Shown here: positions 36,436 through 46,191 of the stretch, in pieces
Layout: every line of letters begins with the position of its first letter
Position numbering within the stretch: position 1 is the first letter of the stretch
Assembly: GCF_025449215.1 (NCBI RefSeq)
Contig: NZ_CP104900.1
Location: forward strand, 1,798,001-1,862,000
DNA: 64,000 nucleotides
From: Shewanella seohaensis
GTDB lineage: Bacteria; Pseudomonadota; Gammaproteobacteria; Enterobacterales; Shewanellaceae
Reading direction: 5' to 3'
Position numbers and translations under genes: made by a program
The notes under the pieces: generated by a model
What the model saw: the letters and a program-made list of their open reading frames with translations, nothing else
The model's database searches: none
Told to the model about the DNA's origin: nothing

Positions 36436-38439
36436 TTAGCGATATAACTCCCTTACGACCTCGCTCATCAGCGCCAATGAGTCATGTGTTTTATCTTCTT
36501 CAAGGGAGCAATTCAGCACTAGGCCATCGGCTTTCAGCTGTTTAATCCCTTGAGTTTGCAGTGGCAGCGCATCTTCGCTGATGGCATAACAAGGGTTAAT
36601 CACTATGGGGAGATGACTGTTGGCCTTAATTTGGATGAGGCTTGCTAAATCCAAGGTGGGTAAGTTGGCATTGTTATAGGTACGAATGCCAGAGTCACAT
36701 AGGATAAGCTGTTGGTTCCCTTGACTTAAAATCGTCTCGGTTGCCGCCATAAATTCCTCATAACTTGCCATATCGTTACGTTCGAGGAATAGCGGAATCG
36801 GCAAGGTACCTGCCTGAGTCAGCAAGGTCTGATTAAACATTTGTTTGCCCGTTAAGAACAGCATGTCGGCATGACCAGTCGCCAATGGCATATCCGTCGC
36901 CTGTTCGATGGCGATGACACAGAGCAAATCATACTGATGTAGGGTTTGGCGTAGCTTAGGGATGATGGCTTCGGCTGAGGCGAGTGAGTGACATCCGTCT
37001 AAAATCACCGCTTGGAAACCCGCTTCTTTTAGCTGTTTCACTCTGCGCTCAAAGGCGGATAAGGCGGCCTGTGACGACTCTTGCTGCAGTAGGCTTTTGC
37101 TCAACGTGATTTTGGCTATAGCACCAATATGGCCTGCGCCAATGGTAAAGGGGCCGCAGTGAATTTCACTCGCCTGCGCCTTGTACGCCTTACTGAAGCG
37201 ATAGGGCGACGGGTCAAGGCTCACCGTGCTTATCACCTCAGCTTTTGAGGTGTTCGGCTCGATGAGTAATTGGCTATTACTGAGTTGCGTCGGTTTGACG
37301 GTTTCGCAGGGGTAACATCCTAATACTTTGATAAAGCGCGTGATCCTCTCGAGCTGCTTTAGCCCTTGCTGCATGGCTTCGCTGGAGATATTGGCATCGA
37401 TATCCAGATAGAACATTTCTTCCCACGGCGTGCCTGGAATAGGGCGAGATTCTAGTTTGCTCATATTGAGCTGATGCGCTTTAAGTACCAATAGGGCTTC
37501 TACCAACGCCCCTGCCTTTTGGCCAGTAGCCATAATCAAGGTGGTTTTAGCGGGCAATTGCTCGGGTACGGCTACGGCTTTTCGAGCCACCACGATAAAG
37601 CGGCTCTGGTTAATCTTTTGGTTTGCAAGGCCTGACTCAATCGACTCGAGTTGGTACAGCGCGCCACCTTCGGTGCTACCAATCGCAGCGGCGCTATTGT
37701 TGGCAGATTGGTTGACCTTCTCCATCGCTTCGGCGCTGCTTGAGCAATATTCCAGTCTTAAGTCCTTGTGCTGGCTGAGATAACGGCTGCACTGACTGAT
37801 TGGCTGCGGATGGGCATAAACAGTTTTGATATCGCTCAGTTTGCTACCCGGTTTGCCCAACAGGCAATGGCTGACTTCGATAGTCGTCTCGCCTACGATG
37901 GACAGACTCGTATGTTGCAGCACGTCATATACTTCGTTGATAGAGCCGGACGAAGTGTTTTCAATCGGCAAAAAGCCATAGTCTGCGTGGCCTGACTCAA
38001 CGGCTTGGACAATCTCATCGAAACTTTGGCAACCTAAGTCGAGCATCTCAACCTGACGACGTTGGCAATAGCGAGAGGCGGCAAGGTAAGAGTAGGAACC
38101 GCGGGCGCCAAGGTAAGCGATACAGTACTGCTGTTTTTGGGTTTCTGGATTAGCACGGCCGTGGAGATAAGCCTGTTGATTAAGGACTGAGTCTTCGATA
38201 ATGCTTTGATACAGTGAGATCACGTAGTGGGCATCTAAGCCTTTTTCTCGGCCAGCTGTGACTAATCTTGCCAGCAGTTCTTTTTCCCTTTGGGTGTCGC
38301 GAATGGGTCTTACATCCACTTCTTTACTGCGGGCCACTTCAAGGCTTAGGCGTCGACGTTCGGCGAGTAACGAGAGAAGCTCATTGTCGAGGTGAGTAAT
38401 TTGTTCTCGCGTTTGATTTAAAGGCTGTGGTTTTTGCAT
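36436..38439 (-). CDS. pheA: PheA: chorismate mutase/prephenate dehydratase/ACT, fused to a degenerate DAHP-synthase-like domain
   Basis: The N-terminal 380 residues are a normal P-protein: AroQ mutase (about 8-95), prephenate dehydratase (about 104-285, with FLPIENTSSGSINEVYD) and an ACT domain with the ESRP motif. About 285 residues follow that resemble type I-beta DAHP synthase (GPFTIGAGHIGAIAK; LILCDSGIRTYNN; LPTLDLASLIQIK; SHLPIVINPCYA). There the catalytic signatures are lost: GPCSVES reads KITLSKS, KRG reads ERN, DPSH reads NPCY, and the VEVHP glutamate is gone. The added domain is probably non-catalytic. ATG 38439, behind GAGG, is preferred to GTG 38457. The leader pheL controls it. 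Confidence 0.93.
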   Translation of the reverse strand: MQKPQPLNQTREQITHLDNELLSLLAERRRLSLEVARSKEVDVRPIRDTQREKELLARLVTAGREKGLDAHYVISLYQSIIEDSVLNQQAYLHGRANPETQKQQYCIAYLGARGSYSYLAASRYCQRRQVEMLDLGCQSFDEIVQAVESGHADYGFLPIENTSSGSINEVYDVLQHTSLSIVGETTIEVSHCLLGKPGSKLSDIKTVYAHPQPISQCSRYLSQHKDLRLEYCSSSAEAMEKVNQSANNSAAAIGSTEGGALYQLESIESGLANQKINQSRFIVVARKAVAVPEQLPAKTTLIMATGQKAGALVEALLVLKAHQLNMSKLESRPIPGTPWEEMFYLDIDANISSEAMQQGLKQLERITRFIKVLGCYPCETVKPTQLSNSQLLIEPNTSKAEVISTVSLDPSPYRFSKAYKAQASEIHCGPFTIGAGHIGAIAKITLSKSLLQQESSQAALSAFERRVKQLKEAGFQAVILDGCHSLASAEAIIPKLRQTLHQYDLLCVIAIEQATDMPLATGHADMLFLTGKQMFNQTLLTQAGTLPIPLFLERNDMASYEEFMAATETILSQGNQQLILCDSGIRTYNNANLPTLDLASLIQIKANSHLPIVINPCYAISEDALPLQTQGIKQLKADGLVLNCSLEEDKTHDSLALMSEVVRELYR

Positions 38440-38480
38440 TCTGACCTCATTTGCCACCGTATTATCGAGCGTTTAAGACG

Positions 38481-38505
38481 AAAAAGCCTCCCAGTGGGAG
38501 GCTTT
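38481..38505 (-). terminator. Attenuator terminator of pheA
   Basis: AAAGCCTCCC/GGGAGGCTTT (38483-38492 and 38496-38505) with a 3-base loop is followed, on the reverse strand, by T's. The upstream strand GGAGGCGGATTTACT can instead pair with AGTAAAAATCC and GCCTCC, forming an antiterminator, as in E. coli pheA. Confidence 0.85.
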
Positions 38506-38543
38506 GGATTTTTACTTTCGTTTTTACACAGTAAATCCGCCTC

Positions 38544-38597
38544 CTAGAGTGGGGGTGTAAAAAAGAAAGTAAAAAAAGCTGCGGTATTTGTTTTCAT
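38544..38597 (-). CDS. pheL: pheA operon leader peptide PheL
   Basis: A 17-codon frame on the reverse strand encodes MKTNTAAFFTFFFTPPL, five of whose residues are Phe (FF-T-FFF). It ends with TAG at 38544 and lies about 100 bases upstream of pheA, directly before the attenuator hairpins. E. coli PheL ([15 protein letters not shown]) has the same design: ribosome stalling on Phe codons at low charged tRNA-Phe favours the antiterminator. No clear Shine-Dalgarno is seen. Confidence 0.88.
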   Translation of the reverse strand: MKTNTAAFFTFFFTPPL

Positions 38598-38729
38598 AGG
38601 GAGTAAAACTAAAGGGCGAGGGCGTGGCTGTCAATCAAAAATTATTCAATCGCGATTTTCTTTCATCTTCCCGTTGCTAGGCTGCAATTATTCCTCAGCC
38701 AATCGTCATTTCGCCTTCGAGCCAAATAA

Positions 38730-38756
38730 AAAAGGCGAAGAAACTCTTCGCCTTTT
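38730..38756 (-). terminator. Terminator of pepA
   Basis: AAAAGGCGAAGA/TCTTCGCCTTTT (38730-38741 and 38745-38756) with a 3-base loop; on the reverse strand it ends in TTTTTTATTT. It follows the pepA stop by about 15 bases. Confidence 0.88.
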
Positions 38757-38771
38757 CAGTGCTATTAGCGA

Positions 38772-40280
38772 TTACTCACCTAATTCTACGCCTGCGCGAT
38801 TGATCAGGAATTGAGTCAGAATTGGCACAGGACGACCCGTTGAACCTTTATTCGCGCCGCTGTTCCAGGCCGTACCGGCTACGTCTAAGTGAGCCCAGTT
38901 GTACTTCTTGGCGAAACGAGACAGGAAACAAGCCGCAGTAATCGCGCCCGCTGGACGACCACCTAAGTTGGTCATATCGGCAAATGGGCTATCGAGCATA
39001 TCTTGGTACTCATCCCACAGTGGCATACGCCATGCGCGGTCACCACTCTGCTCACCAGCATTTAGCAGCTCGTGTGCCAGAGGGTTGTGTGAGGAGAACA
39101 GGCCAGAGGCATGTTTACCTAAGGCAATCACACAGGCGCCTGTCAGAGTTGCCGTGTCGATAACCAGCTCTGGGTCGAAACGCTCAACATAGGTTAATAC
39201 GTCACACAGTACCAGACGGCCTTCGGCGTCGGTGTTGAGCACCTCAACGGTTTGACCCGACATTGTGGTTAAAATATCACCAGGGCGGTAAGCATTGCCC
39301 GATGGCATGTTTTCACAGCCCGCGAGAATACCAACGACGTTGACTGGCAGCTTCATCTCACAGATGGCTTTCATGGTGCCGATAACACCAGCTGCGCCGC
39401 CCATATCGTATTTCATTTCATCCATGGCTTCGCCTGGCTTTAGTGAAATACCACCAGAGTCGAAGGTTAAGCCTTTACCAATCAATATGATAGGTTTTTC
39501 AGTGCTGTCAACGGCACCCTTGTATTCCATCACAGTCATAATGGATTCATTGGCACTGGCGCGGCCGACGGCAAGGTAAGAGTTCATGCCGAGTTTTGCC
39601 ATTTGCTCTTCGCCCACAGTCGTGACATGCAGGTTTTCGTGAACTTCGGCCAATTGGCGAGCTTGAGAGGCTAAATAGGCTGGATTACAGATATTTGGCG
39701 GCATGTTAGCTACATCGCGACATAAATGCATACCGGCAGAAACAGCCATGCCGTGCTCAATCGCACGCTCACCTAAGGTCAGTTCGCGGCGAGTTGGGAC
39801 ATTAAATACTAACTTGCGCAGCGGACGACGGGTCTCACCTTTACGGGTTTTGAGCGCATCAAAGCTATATAAACTGCTATTGGTCGTTTCTACCGCTTGG
39901 CGAACTTTCCAATAGGTATCACGGCCTTTAACGTGTAACTCGGTCAGGAAGCAAACGGCTTCCATTGAACCTGTTTCGTTTAAGGTGTTGATGGTCTTAG
40001 TGATAATTTGCTTGTACTGGCGTTCGTCTAGTTCTCGTTCTTTGCCACAACCGACTAACAGCACTCGTTCACTCAATACGTTAGGAACGTGGTGCAGTAA
40101 TAACATTTGGCCTGGCTTACCTTCTAAATCGCCGCGACGCAGTAGATTACTGATATAACCTTCGCTAATCTTGTCTAATTGCTCGGCGATGCCGGATAGA
40201 CGGCGGGGTTCATAAACACCGACAACGATGCAGGCTGAGCGTTGTTTTTCCGGGCTGCCGCTCTTAACGCTAAACTCCAT
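38772..40280 (-). CDS. pepA: Leucyl aminopeptidase PepA (M17)
   Basis: PepA is a cytosolic two-metal exopeptidase; in E. coli it is also a DNA-binding cofactor for Xer recombination at cer and for carAB control. The 502-residue protein has the M17 signature [10 protein letters not shown] and the metal-binding [14 protein letters not shown] and YDMGGAAGV motifs. The start is ATG 40280. It diverges from lptF, a conserved arrangement. Confidence 0.97.
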   Translation of the reverse strand: MEFSVKSGSPEKQRSACIVVGVYEPRRLSGIAEQLDKISEGYISNLLRRGDLEGKPGQMLLLHHVPNVLSERVLLVGCGKERELDERQYKQIITKTINTLNETGSMEAVCFLTELHVKGRDTYWKVRQAVETTNSSLYSFDALKTRKGETRRPLRKLVFNVPTRRELTLGERAIEHGMAVSAGMHLCRDVANMPPNICNPAYLASQARQLAEVHENLHVTTVGEEQMAKLGMNSYLAVGRASANESIMTVMEYKGAVDSTEKPIILIGKGLTFDSGGISLKPGEAMDEMKYDMGGAAGVIGTMKAICEMKLPVNVVGILAGCENMPSGNAYRPGDILTTMSGQTVEVLNTDAEGRLVLCDVLTYVERFDPELVIDTATLTGACVIALGKHASGLFSSHNPLAHELLNAGEQSGDRAWRMPLWDEYQDMLDSPFADMTNLGGRPAGAITAACFLSRFAKKYNWAHLDVAGTAWNSGANKGSTGRPVPILTQFLINRAGVELGE

Positions 40281-40535
40281 GAGCTCTCCTAGATTCTTAA
40301 AGACAAATTTTTATATTTATTAGATAATGTCTGCTTGTCCCGAAAAGGGCCTAAGTTATTACTCCAAAGGTGATTTATTCTCGGCACTTGAGTCACGTTT
40401 TTGTGAAAAATCCGTGACATTTATTGTTTGCCAGGAACCCCTGAAGCTGGTCACAAAACTACCAAAAGTAGACAGTCTACATGAAAGTTAGTCTGATACC
40501 AGCATAAATATAAGTTTAGGGACTGGATCCTGCCT
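40281..40535. promoter_or_regulatory. pepA-lptF divergent promoter region with an inverted repeat
   Basis: GTCACG (40392-40397) and CGTGAC (40413-40418) enclose TTTTT-GTG-AAAAA-TC, so a hairpin or operator of about 27 bases forms in the middle of the gap. No exact CRP or ArgR site is found. The promoters of pepA and of lptFG must lie here but are not distinct. Confidence 0.35.
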
Positions 40536-41648
40536 GTGATTGTATTTAGATACCTTATTCGTGAAGTTTTAAAAGCGCAGATGGCGGTGCTTTTAGTACT
40601 GTTAGCTATTTTTATTAGCCAACATTTCGTGCGCATATTGGCCGACGCCTCAGACGGTGAATTTCCTGCTTCTCTTATCGCTACCTTGATAGGCCTCAAC
40701 TTACCCTATCTTGTTGTTCTCGTTTTACCTTTAAGTTTGTTCCTTGGGATCCTCATGGCCCACGGCCGCATGTATGCCGAGAATGAAATGGTCATTCTCC
40801 ACGGTGTTGGCGTAAGTGAATGGTATGTTACCCGAGTAACTTTGATCCTCGCCGTTATCAACATGTTGTTTACTGGCTATTTATCCCTCTATGTTGCGCC
40901 TTGGGCCGAGGAGCAACAAAACCAAGTGCTCGAGAAAGCTCAATCCGAGGCGGGCCTTGCCGCATTAGTGCAGGGGCGTTTTCAGGCGAGCCCTAACGGC
41001 CGTGCAGTGCTGTTTGTTGAGCGTATCGGCAAGGATAACGATCTGGATAAAGTGTTTGTGGCCCAGTTGCCTGACCCTAATGACGAAATTGGTTTAACCA
41101 ACGTGGTCGTGGCTAAGGGCGGACGGGTACTGGAAGATCAGAACGGCTCGCAGCAGTTACAGCTTAATGATGGGGTGCGCTATCAGGGCAGCCCACAACA
41201 AAAAGACTACCAAATGATTGAATTTGGTGGTTATAAGATGCAAATCAAAGAGCAACAGGTCGATGAGCGTCGCCGTAAACTCTCAGCCTTACCGCTGACG
41301 GAATTGATGAAAGTTGAAGGGCCAGAAGCCGTGGCCGAGTTCCATTGGCGTTTAGCGATTCCGTTGGCGATTCCTATCATGACACTTATTGCCGTGCCGC
41401 TGGCGCGAGTCAATGTGCGCCAAGGTAAGTTTGCCAAAATGCTCCCCGCGGTACTGTTATATCTTGGCTACTTTGGCCTGATGGTCGCGGGACGTAAAGC
41501 GTTGCAAGATGGTGTTATTCCACAGTATTTAGGCATGTGGTGGATCCATTTGTCGGCACTCATTATGGGGATTTTACTCCTAGGAAAAGACAGACCCTTA
41601 TTTGCTCGTTTATCGACGGCAATGGCGCGTAAAAAGGTGGCCGCATGA
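40536..41648 (+). CDS. lptF: LPS export system permease LptF
   Basis: LptF is one of the two membrane subunits of the LptB2FG transporter that extracts LPS from the inner membrane. The 370-residue protein has six membrane segments around a periplasmic beta-jellyroll and begins MIVFRYLIREVLKAQMA, aligned with E. coli MIIIRYLVRETLKSQLA, which fixes the GTG start at 40536. It overlaps lptG by four bases (ATGA). Confidence 0.96.
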   Translation: MIVFRYLIREVLKAQMAVLLVLLAIFISQHFVRILADASDGEFPASLIATLIGLNLPYLVVLVLPLSLFLGILMAHGRMYAENEMVILHGVGVSEWYVTRVTLILAVINMLFTGYLSLYVAPWAEEQQNQVLEKAQSEAGLAALVQGRFQASPNGRAVLFVERIGKDNDLDKVFVAQLPDPNDEIGLTNVVVAKGGRVLEDQNGSQQLQLNDGVRYQGSPQQKDYQMIEFGGYKMQIKEQQVDERRRKLSALPLTELMKVEGPEAVAEFHWRLAIPLAIPIMTLIAVPLARVNVRQGKFAKMLPAVLLYLGYFGLMVAGRKALQDGVIPQYLGMWWIHLSALIMGILLLGKDRPLFARLSTAMARKKVAA

Positions 41649-42703
41649 AGATTTTAGACCTTTATATCGCCAGAGTTTTATTAAGCACTTCGGCGCTGTG
41701 TTTGCTAGTGCTGACGGGCCTGTCGGGCATCATCAAGTGGGTTGACCAGCTGCGCTTAGTCGGTCGAGGTTCCTACTCCATGATGGATGCGGGCATTTAT
41801 GTGTTATTCCTCGTGCCTCGCGATATTGAAATGTTTTTCCCGATGGCGGTGCTGTTAGGGGCGCTGATCGGCATGGGGATGCTGGCCTCGAACTCTGAAC
41901 TGGTGGTGATGCAAGCCTCGGGGATGTCGCGGTTGCAAATCACCTTATCTGCGATGAAAACCGCAGTGCCATTGATGTTGATGGTGATGGCATTGGGAGA
42001 GTGGGGCGCGCCAGTGGCCGAGCAAAAGGCGAATGAACTCCAAGCCATTAAACTCTCCGGCGGCAGTTTGATTAAATCCCACCGAGGCATTTGGGCAAAG
42101 GATGGTGATTTGTTCGTGAATATTGGCGAAGTCGCCGATATTGATAAGCTGAATAATATTACTTTGTATAAGTTTAACAGTGAGTTAAAGCTTACGAATG
42201 TTGTGCATGCCAAGAGTGCCTTGTTCAGTAAGGACAGCTGGCATCTTATGGATGTAAAGCGTACCGACCTAAGCTATGACGAAGTGAAGCTCGAACACTT
42301 AGATGAAGATATTTGGCGCTCAAGTCTCACGCCCGACAAACTTAGCGTAGTATCGGTCAAGCCCGAGGCCTTATCGATTCGCGGCTTAATGGGTTATTTA
42401 GATTACCTTAAAAATAACAGCCAAGACCCAAGCCGTTACGAATTAGCCCTGTGGCGCAAGGTGATGCAGCCTGTGACGGTCGGGGTGATGATGCTGGTGG
42501 CCTTATCCTTTGTGTTTGGGCCGCTGCGGACAGTCACTATGGGAGCGCGGGTGTTGCTCGGCGTGGTGGCAGGGTTTAGCTTCTATATCAGTAACGAGAT
42601 CTTTGGCCCTATGAGTATGGTATATGAGTTGCCGGCCTACGTGGGGGCTATCGCGCCGAGTCTGTTGTTTACTGGCATAGCCTTCTACTTTATCCGGCGG
42701 TGA
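41645..42703 (+). CDS. lptG: LPS export system permease LptG
   Basis: LptG pairs with LptF in the LPS exporter. The 352-residue protein starts MKILDLYIARVLLSTSA and has the same topology as LptF, with six membrane segments and a periplasmic domain (about 105-265). The ATG overlaps the lptF stop, so the two are coupled. A strong terminator follows. Confidence 0.96.
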   Translation: MKILDLYIARVLLSTSALCLLVLTGLSGIIKWVDQLRLVGRGSYSMMDAGIYVLFLVPRDIEMFFPMAVLLGALIGMGMLASNSELVVMQASGMSRLQITLSAMKTAVPLMLMVMALGEWGAPVAEQKANELQAIKLSGGSLIKSHRGIWAKDGDLFVNIGEVADIDKLNNITLYKFNSELKLTNVVHAKSALFSKDSWHLMDVKRTDLSYDEVKLEHLDEDIWRSSLTPDKLSVVSVKPEALSIRGLMGYLDYLKNNSQDPSRYELALWRKVMQPVTVGVMMLVALSFVFGPLRTVTMGARVLLGVVAGFSFYISNEIFGPMSMVYELPAYVGAIAPSLLFTGIAFYFIRR

Positions 42704-42720
42704 TAAAACGCAGGTAATAA

Positions 42721-42748
42721 AAAACGACGCCATATGGCGTCGTTTTTT
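42721..42748 (+). terminator. Terminator of lptF-lptG
   Basis: AAAACGACGCC/GGCGTCGTTTT (42721-42731 and 42736-42746) with an ATAT loop and extra T's. Confidence 0.92.
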
Positions 42749-42809
42749 ATTGGGGCAAATTAGCTTAATCACGGTTGTGAGGTTTAGTGCTAGCTTTAAG
42801 CGCTACGCT

Positions 42810-43319
42810 TTATGCACCATGCCAATTGCGCATTTGGTTGGCTTCCTTGGATAACACAACCACTTCTGAGCGGGTCATCATATCCTGTAGTGCGAGTTTA
42901 TCGTCGTTGATCAGCACCCACAGATTACCAATGCCGAGTAATGACCAGACGATGCGTGCATAGGCGGTGATAAGGCTTAAGTTTTGGCCATTAGGATGTT
43001 GGATCTTAAGGCGCCAAGCGCGCATCCCGAGGGTTTGACCGCCCTTACTCCAAAAAAGCGCATAAAAAGTACCAACGCAGAGCACTAACCAGAGTTGATA
43101 AATCCCATGGTATATCGGTGTGCCATTGAGGGCGTCGGACACATGTTCAAAGCCATTCATGCTAATCAGGCCGGAGGCTGTGAGTCCGAAGAAAATACCA
43201 AAGCCGATGGCGCCAGCAAACATATACACGGCTACTGCGAGCAGCAGGTCATAGATCATTGCCCCTAAGCGGCGGAAGAATCCTGCACGGGGGAAGTTAG
43301 CATGTTCAGCATTTAACAT
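42810..43319 (-). CDS. RDD family membrane protein
   Basis: The 169-residue protein has the RDD pattern: GFFRRLGAMIYDLLLAVAVYMF near the start, several membrane segments, and GQTLGMRAWRLKI. RDD proteins are small membrane proteins of mostly unknown role; some are Na+/H+ antiporters. ATG 43319 is preferred, with AGGA six bases upstream, over a TTG at 43325. It is convergent with lptG. Confidence 0.85.
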   Translation of the reverse strand: MLNAEHANFPRAGFFRRLGAMIYDLLLAVAVYMFAGAIGFGIFFGLTASGLISMNGFEHVSDALNGTPIYHGIYQLWLVLCVGTFYALFWSKGGQTLGMRAWRLKIQHPNGQNLSLITAYARIVWSLLGIGNLWVLINDDKLALQDMMTRSEVVVLSKEANQMRNWHGA

Positions 43320-43358
43320 CTGCAATCCTAATTCTAAATGGATAAATGACGATAAGGC

Positions 43359-43616
43359 TTAAGCCTCGGGTTCTTCATCGCGTACAAAGTGGATATTGCT
43401 AAACCCAAAGCGCGCAAATTCGACCTTGCGATAGTCTTTTTCGGCCTTGGCTCCTTTGCGTGAGGTCATGGCAATTTGTTGTTCCATCGCGAGAAACCTG
43501 GTTAAGTCTATGCCTTCGGCTTCGGCCACGGCTTCGTATAAATCGCGGTGTTTATCATAACTAAAGGCGATGGTTTTCGTCTCACCTTTGAAGGTGTAAG
43601 TCACTTGACGCGCCAT
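43359..43616 (-). CDS. DUF2960 protein
   Basis: The 85-residue cytosolic protein (MARQVTYTFKGETKTIAF; YDKHRDLYEAVAEAEGID) matches the pattern I know as DUF2960, common in Shewanella and Vibrio. It has no signal peptide or membrane segment and no known function. GGAGAG precedes ATG 43616. It lies in a reverse-strand run with the DMT-like and RDD genes. Confidence 0.78.
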   Translation of the reverse strand: MARQVTYTFKGETKTIAFSYDKHRDLYEAVAEAEGIDLTRFLAMEQQIAMTSRKGAKAEKDYRKVEFARFGFSNIHFVRDEEPEA

Positions 43617-43653
43617 GGTTCTCTCCTGAAAAAGTCCTGAAATAAGTCTGGAA

Positions 43654-44007
43654 TTAGTTAAATTCGCTTCTAAAAATAAAATACACCGCCCCGAGAATAC
43701 ACAGGCCAGCCCAGAGATAGTCGAGTTTGAGCGGTTCCTTCATATAGAAATAGGCGAAGGGCACAAACAAGCTTAAGGTGATGACTTCCTGCAGGATTTT
43801 TAATTGGCCGACATTCATCACTGTGTAGCCGATGCGGTTAGCGGGCACTTGCAGTAGGTATTCAAATAAGGCGATGCCCCAACTGACTAAGGCGGCAATA
43901 ATCCAAGGCTTTGAGCCTAAGGATTTTAAATGCCCATACCATGCAAAGGTCATAAAAATATTGCTAAGACAGAGTAAACCAATAGTCGTTAGGGTGGGGT
44001 TCATCAT
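43654..44007 (-). CDS. DMT-superfamily small membrane protein (DUF486)
   Basis: The 117-residue protein has four membrane segments and DUF486 features (FMTFAWYGHLK; LLQVPANRIGYTVMNVGQLKILQEVITL). Related to EmrE-like DMT transporters, its substrate is unknown. ATG 44007 overlaps the stop of the acetyltransferase gene (ATGA), so the two are coupled. Confidence 0.85.
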   Translation of the reverse strand: MMNPTLTTIGLLCLSNIFMTFAWYGHLKSLGSKPWIIAALVSWGIALFEYLLQVPANRIGYTVMNVGQLKILQEVITLSLFVPFAYFYMKEPLKLDYLWAGLCILGAVYFIFRSEFN

Positions 44008-44498
44008 TCTTCTCGATGATTAAGCTTATAAATCATATACATTGCATCGTCGGTATAGCTGCCAAGGCATTTCTCAATGTCTTTAGGTTTAAAGCCCATT
44101 TTACGCCAGTAGCTATCGGCACCTTGTACCGCGACCAGAGAGAGGGAGCTTAAGTTAAAGCGATCCGCGAGTTGCTTTAAGCGCATTAGGGCCTTTGAGC
44201 CTGCGCCTAAACCTTGGGCCTTTACCGAGATGGCAATATCGTGCAGATACAAGGTATCAGCTTTAGGTAACTGAGTGATGGGTTCATACAGTGCGGGAGG
44301 CATATTGGTGGTCCAAGGGTGGGCGAGGCAATAGCCCACCACCGACTCATTCACCTCAAACACAAAGCAGGATTGAGGTGAAACGTGCCACTTGCTTTGC
44401 AATACATGCAGGGGTTCAGGATCCAGTTGGGAGTAACATTCTTCCTGGATCTGTAAAATAGCATCCCAATCCTCTGGGGTGATTGCACGCAGTAACAT
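44004..44498 (-). CDS. GNAT-family N-acetyltransferase
   Basis: The 164-residue protein has the GNAT fold: a beta-strand LYLHDIAISVKAQGLGAGSKALM with the acetyl-CoA motif QGLGAG, and a late YWRKMGFKP. The substrate is unknown. ATG 44498 is preferred because AAGG lies shortly before it and MLLRAITPEDWDAI is a normal GNAT start; the frame runs further upstream without signals. Confidence 0.86.
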   Translation of the reverse strand: MLLRAITPEDWDAILQIQEECYSQLDPEPLHVLQSKWHVSPQSCFVFEVNESVVGYCLAHPWTTNMPPALYEPITQLPKADTLYLHDIAISVKAQGLGAGSKALMRLKQLADRFNLSSLSLVAVQGADSYWRKMGFKPKDIEKCLGSYTDDAMYMIYKLNHREE

Positions 44499-44616
44499 GG
44501 TCGACCTTTTTCCGTCCAAAACAGTGTGAATAAATAAGTTGGGGATTATATACCCAAATCGCAGCAAAAGCTTTGAAACTCGCCAGTGCTGCGATTATCT
44601 CGGCTGCTTACGGCGT

Positions 44617-46122
44617 TTACTCCAAATAACGTTGCTTCAAATGTTTGGCAAGATACAGGCTATTGAGCGGCTCACCTGTGGCTTGAATGATGAGTTCATC
44701 CGTTGTCAGTAATGAGCCTTTGGACCAAATATGTTGACCAAGCCAGTCAAATACTTGGGATAACTGCCCATTATCGATAAGGTTTTCAATCGGGCCTAAG
44801 CTTCGCTCCAGCGCAAAACGGCATTGGGCTGCATACATGGCGCCTAAGGTATAACTTGGGAAATATCCCAATTCACCTACGGCCCAATGGATATCCTGCA
44901 TGCAACCATCGCGATAGTTACCATCGGTATTGATCCCGAGCAGTTGTTGCATCTGGCTTGACCAAAAATCGGGGAGATCATCCACGCTCAAGCTGCCGTC
45001 GACAAAGGCTTTTTCGGCTTCAAAGCGCAATAGAATGTGGCAAGGGTAAGTGACTTCATCGGCATCGACACGGATAAGCCCGGGATTGACGCGGGTATAG
45101 TGTCTTGCCAAGTCTTCGGCGCTAAACTCGCAGCCCAAATGCTGTTTAATCAGTGGTTGCAGTTGGCGTAAAAACGCGGGATTGGCACCGAGCTGCATTT
45201 CACAAAATAAGCTTTGGCTCTCATGGACGCCCATGGAGCGAGCCAATCCGGCGGGCTGACCGCGCCATTGTTTCGGTAAGCCCTGCTCATAACGGGCGTG
45301 GCCAGTTTCATGCACTATGCCCATGATGGCGCTGCTAAAATCGGCTTCATTATAACGTGTCGTGATGCGTACATCGCTTGGCACTCCACCACAAAATGGG
45401 TGGCTGCTGATATCGAGCCTGCCATGGTTAAGGTCGAACCCTAAATAGGCCATCACCGCTTGGCCGAGGGCTTGCTGTGCCTGGATTTCGAAGGGGCCGT
45501 TAAGGGTAAGCTTGGGTTCACTGGCTTGTTTTGCAAGCACATCTTGGATAAGACTAGGTAACCACGTTTTTAAGTCGCCAAAGGTCTGCTCAAGCTTTGC
45601 TGTGGTCATGCCGGGCTCAAATTTATCGAGCAGGGCATCATAGGGAGAGATGTTAAGGGCCTGCGCGCGAATTAAGGCTTCTTCCCTCGCGAGGGAAATC
45701 ACCGCTTTTAGATTCGGTTTAAAACCTTGCCAATCATTGTTTTTGCGTTGCTCGCGCCAGGCATTCTCACACTGGTAGGCCATTTTCGTTTTGGCCTGTA
45801 CCAGCTCACCCGGCACTAAGGTCGCCTGTTGATACTGATACTGCATTTCCCTCAGATTGGCCTGTTGCTCTGGGCTCAGCGCCTCTTGTGTGGCAAGTGC
45901 AAGGTTATCGCCAAGCTCTGGCGCCGTTTTAAGGCTGTGGATATGTAACGCCAGCTCTGCCATCGCATCGCCACGCTCGCTGCCGCCACCGAGGGGCATC
46001 ATGGCGGCCTGATCCCAATCACCAAGCGCACTAAAATGTTCAAAATGTGAAATTTTCTGGAAATGGGCCGTGAGTTTATCGTAACTTGGCGTAGGTTCTT
46101 TGCTGTTCATAGCGGTATCCAT
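44617..46122 (-). CDS. M32 carboxypeptidase (Taq carboxypeptidase family)
   Basis: This zinc metallocarboxypeptidase removes C-terminal residues from peptides. The 501-residue protein has the HExxH motif in IVHETGHARYEQGLP and the family signatures GGVPSDVRITTRY and RVDADEVTYPCHILLRFE. The start is ATG 46122 (an ATG at 46110 is the alternative). It diverges from the DsrE-like gene. Confidence 0.94.
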   Translation of the reverse strand: MDTAMNSKEPTPSYDKLTAHFQKISHFEHFSALGDWDQAAMMPLGGGSERGDAMAELALHIHSLKTAPELGDNLALATQEALSPEQQANLREMQYQYQQATLVPGELVQAKTKMAYQCENAWREQRKNNDWQGFKPNLKAVISLAREEALIRAQALNISPYDALLDKFEPGMTTAKLEQTFGDLKTWLPSLIQDVLAKQASEPKLTLNGPFEIQAQQALGQAVMAYLGFDLNHGRLDISSHPFCGGVPSDVRITTRYNEADFSSAIMGIVHETGHARYEQGLPKQWRGQPAGLARSMGVHESQSLFCEMQLGANPAFLRQLQPLIKQHLGCEFSAEDLARHYTRVNPGLIRVDADEVTYPCHILLRFEAEKAFVDGSLSVDDLPDFWSSQMQQLLGINTDGNYRDGCMQDIHWAVGELGYFPSYTLGAMYAAQCRFALERSLGPIENLIDNGQLSQVFDWLGQHIWSKGSLLTTDELIIQATGEPLNSLYLAKHLKQRYLE

Positions 46123-46191
46123 AGACTCAATCTTAAGGTGCTGTCGTTATCTATTAGCACGAAAAAATAACAATAACAGGATGATAATATC

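Noticed and set aside
40406..40421. CRP site between pepA and lptF
   Set aside because: TGTGA is followed by CGTGAC instead of TCACA; only half of the site matches.
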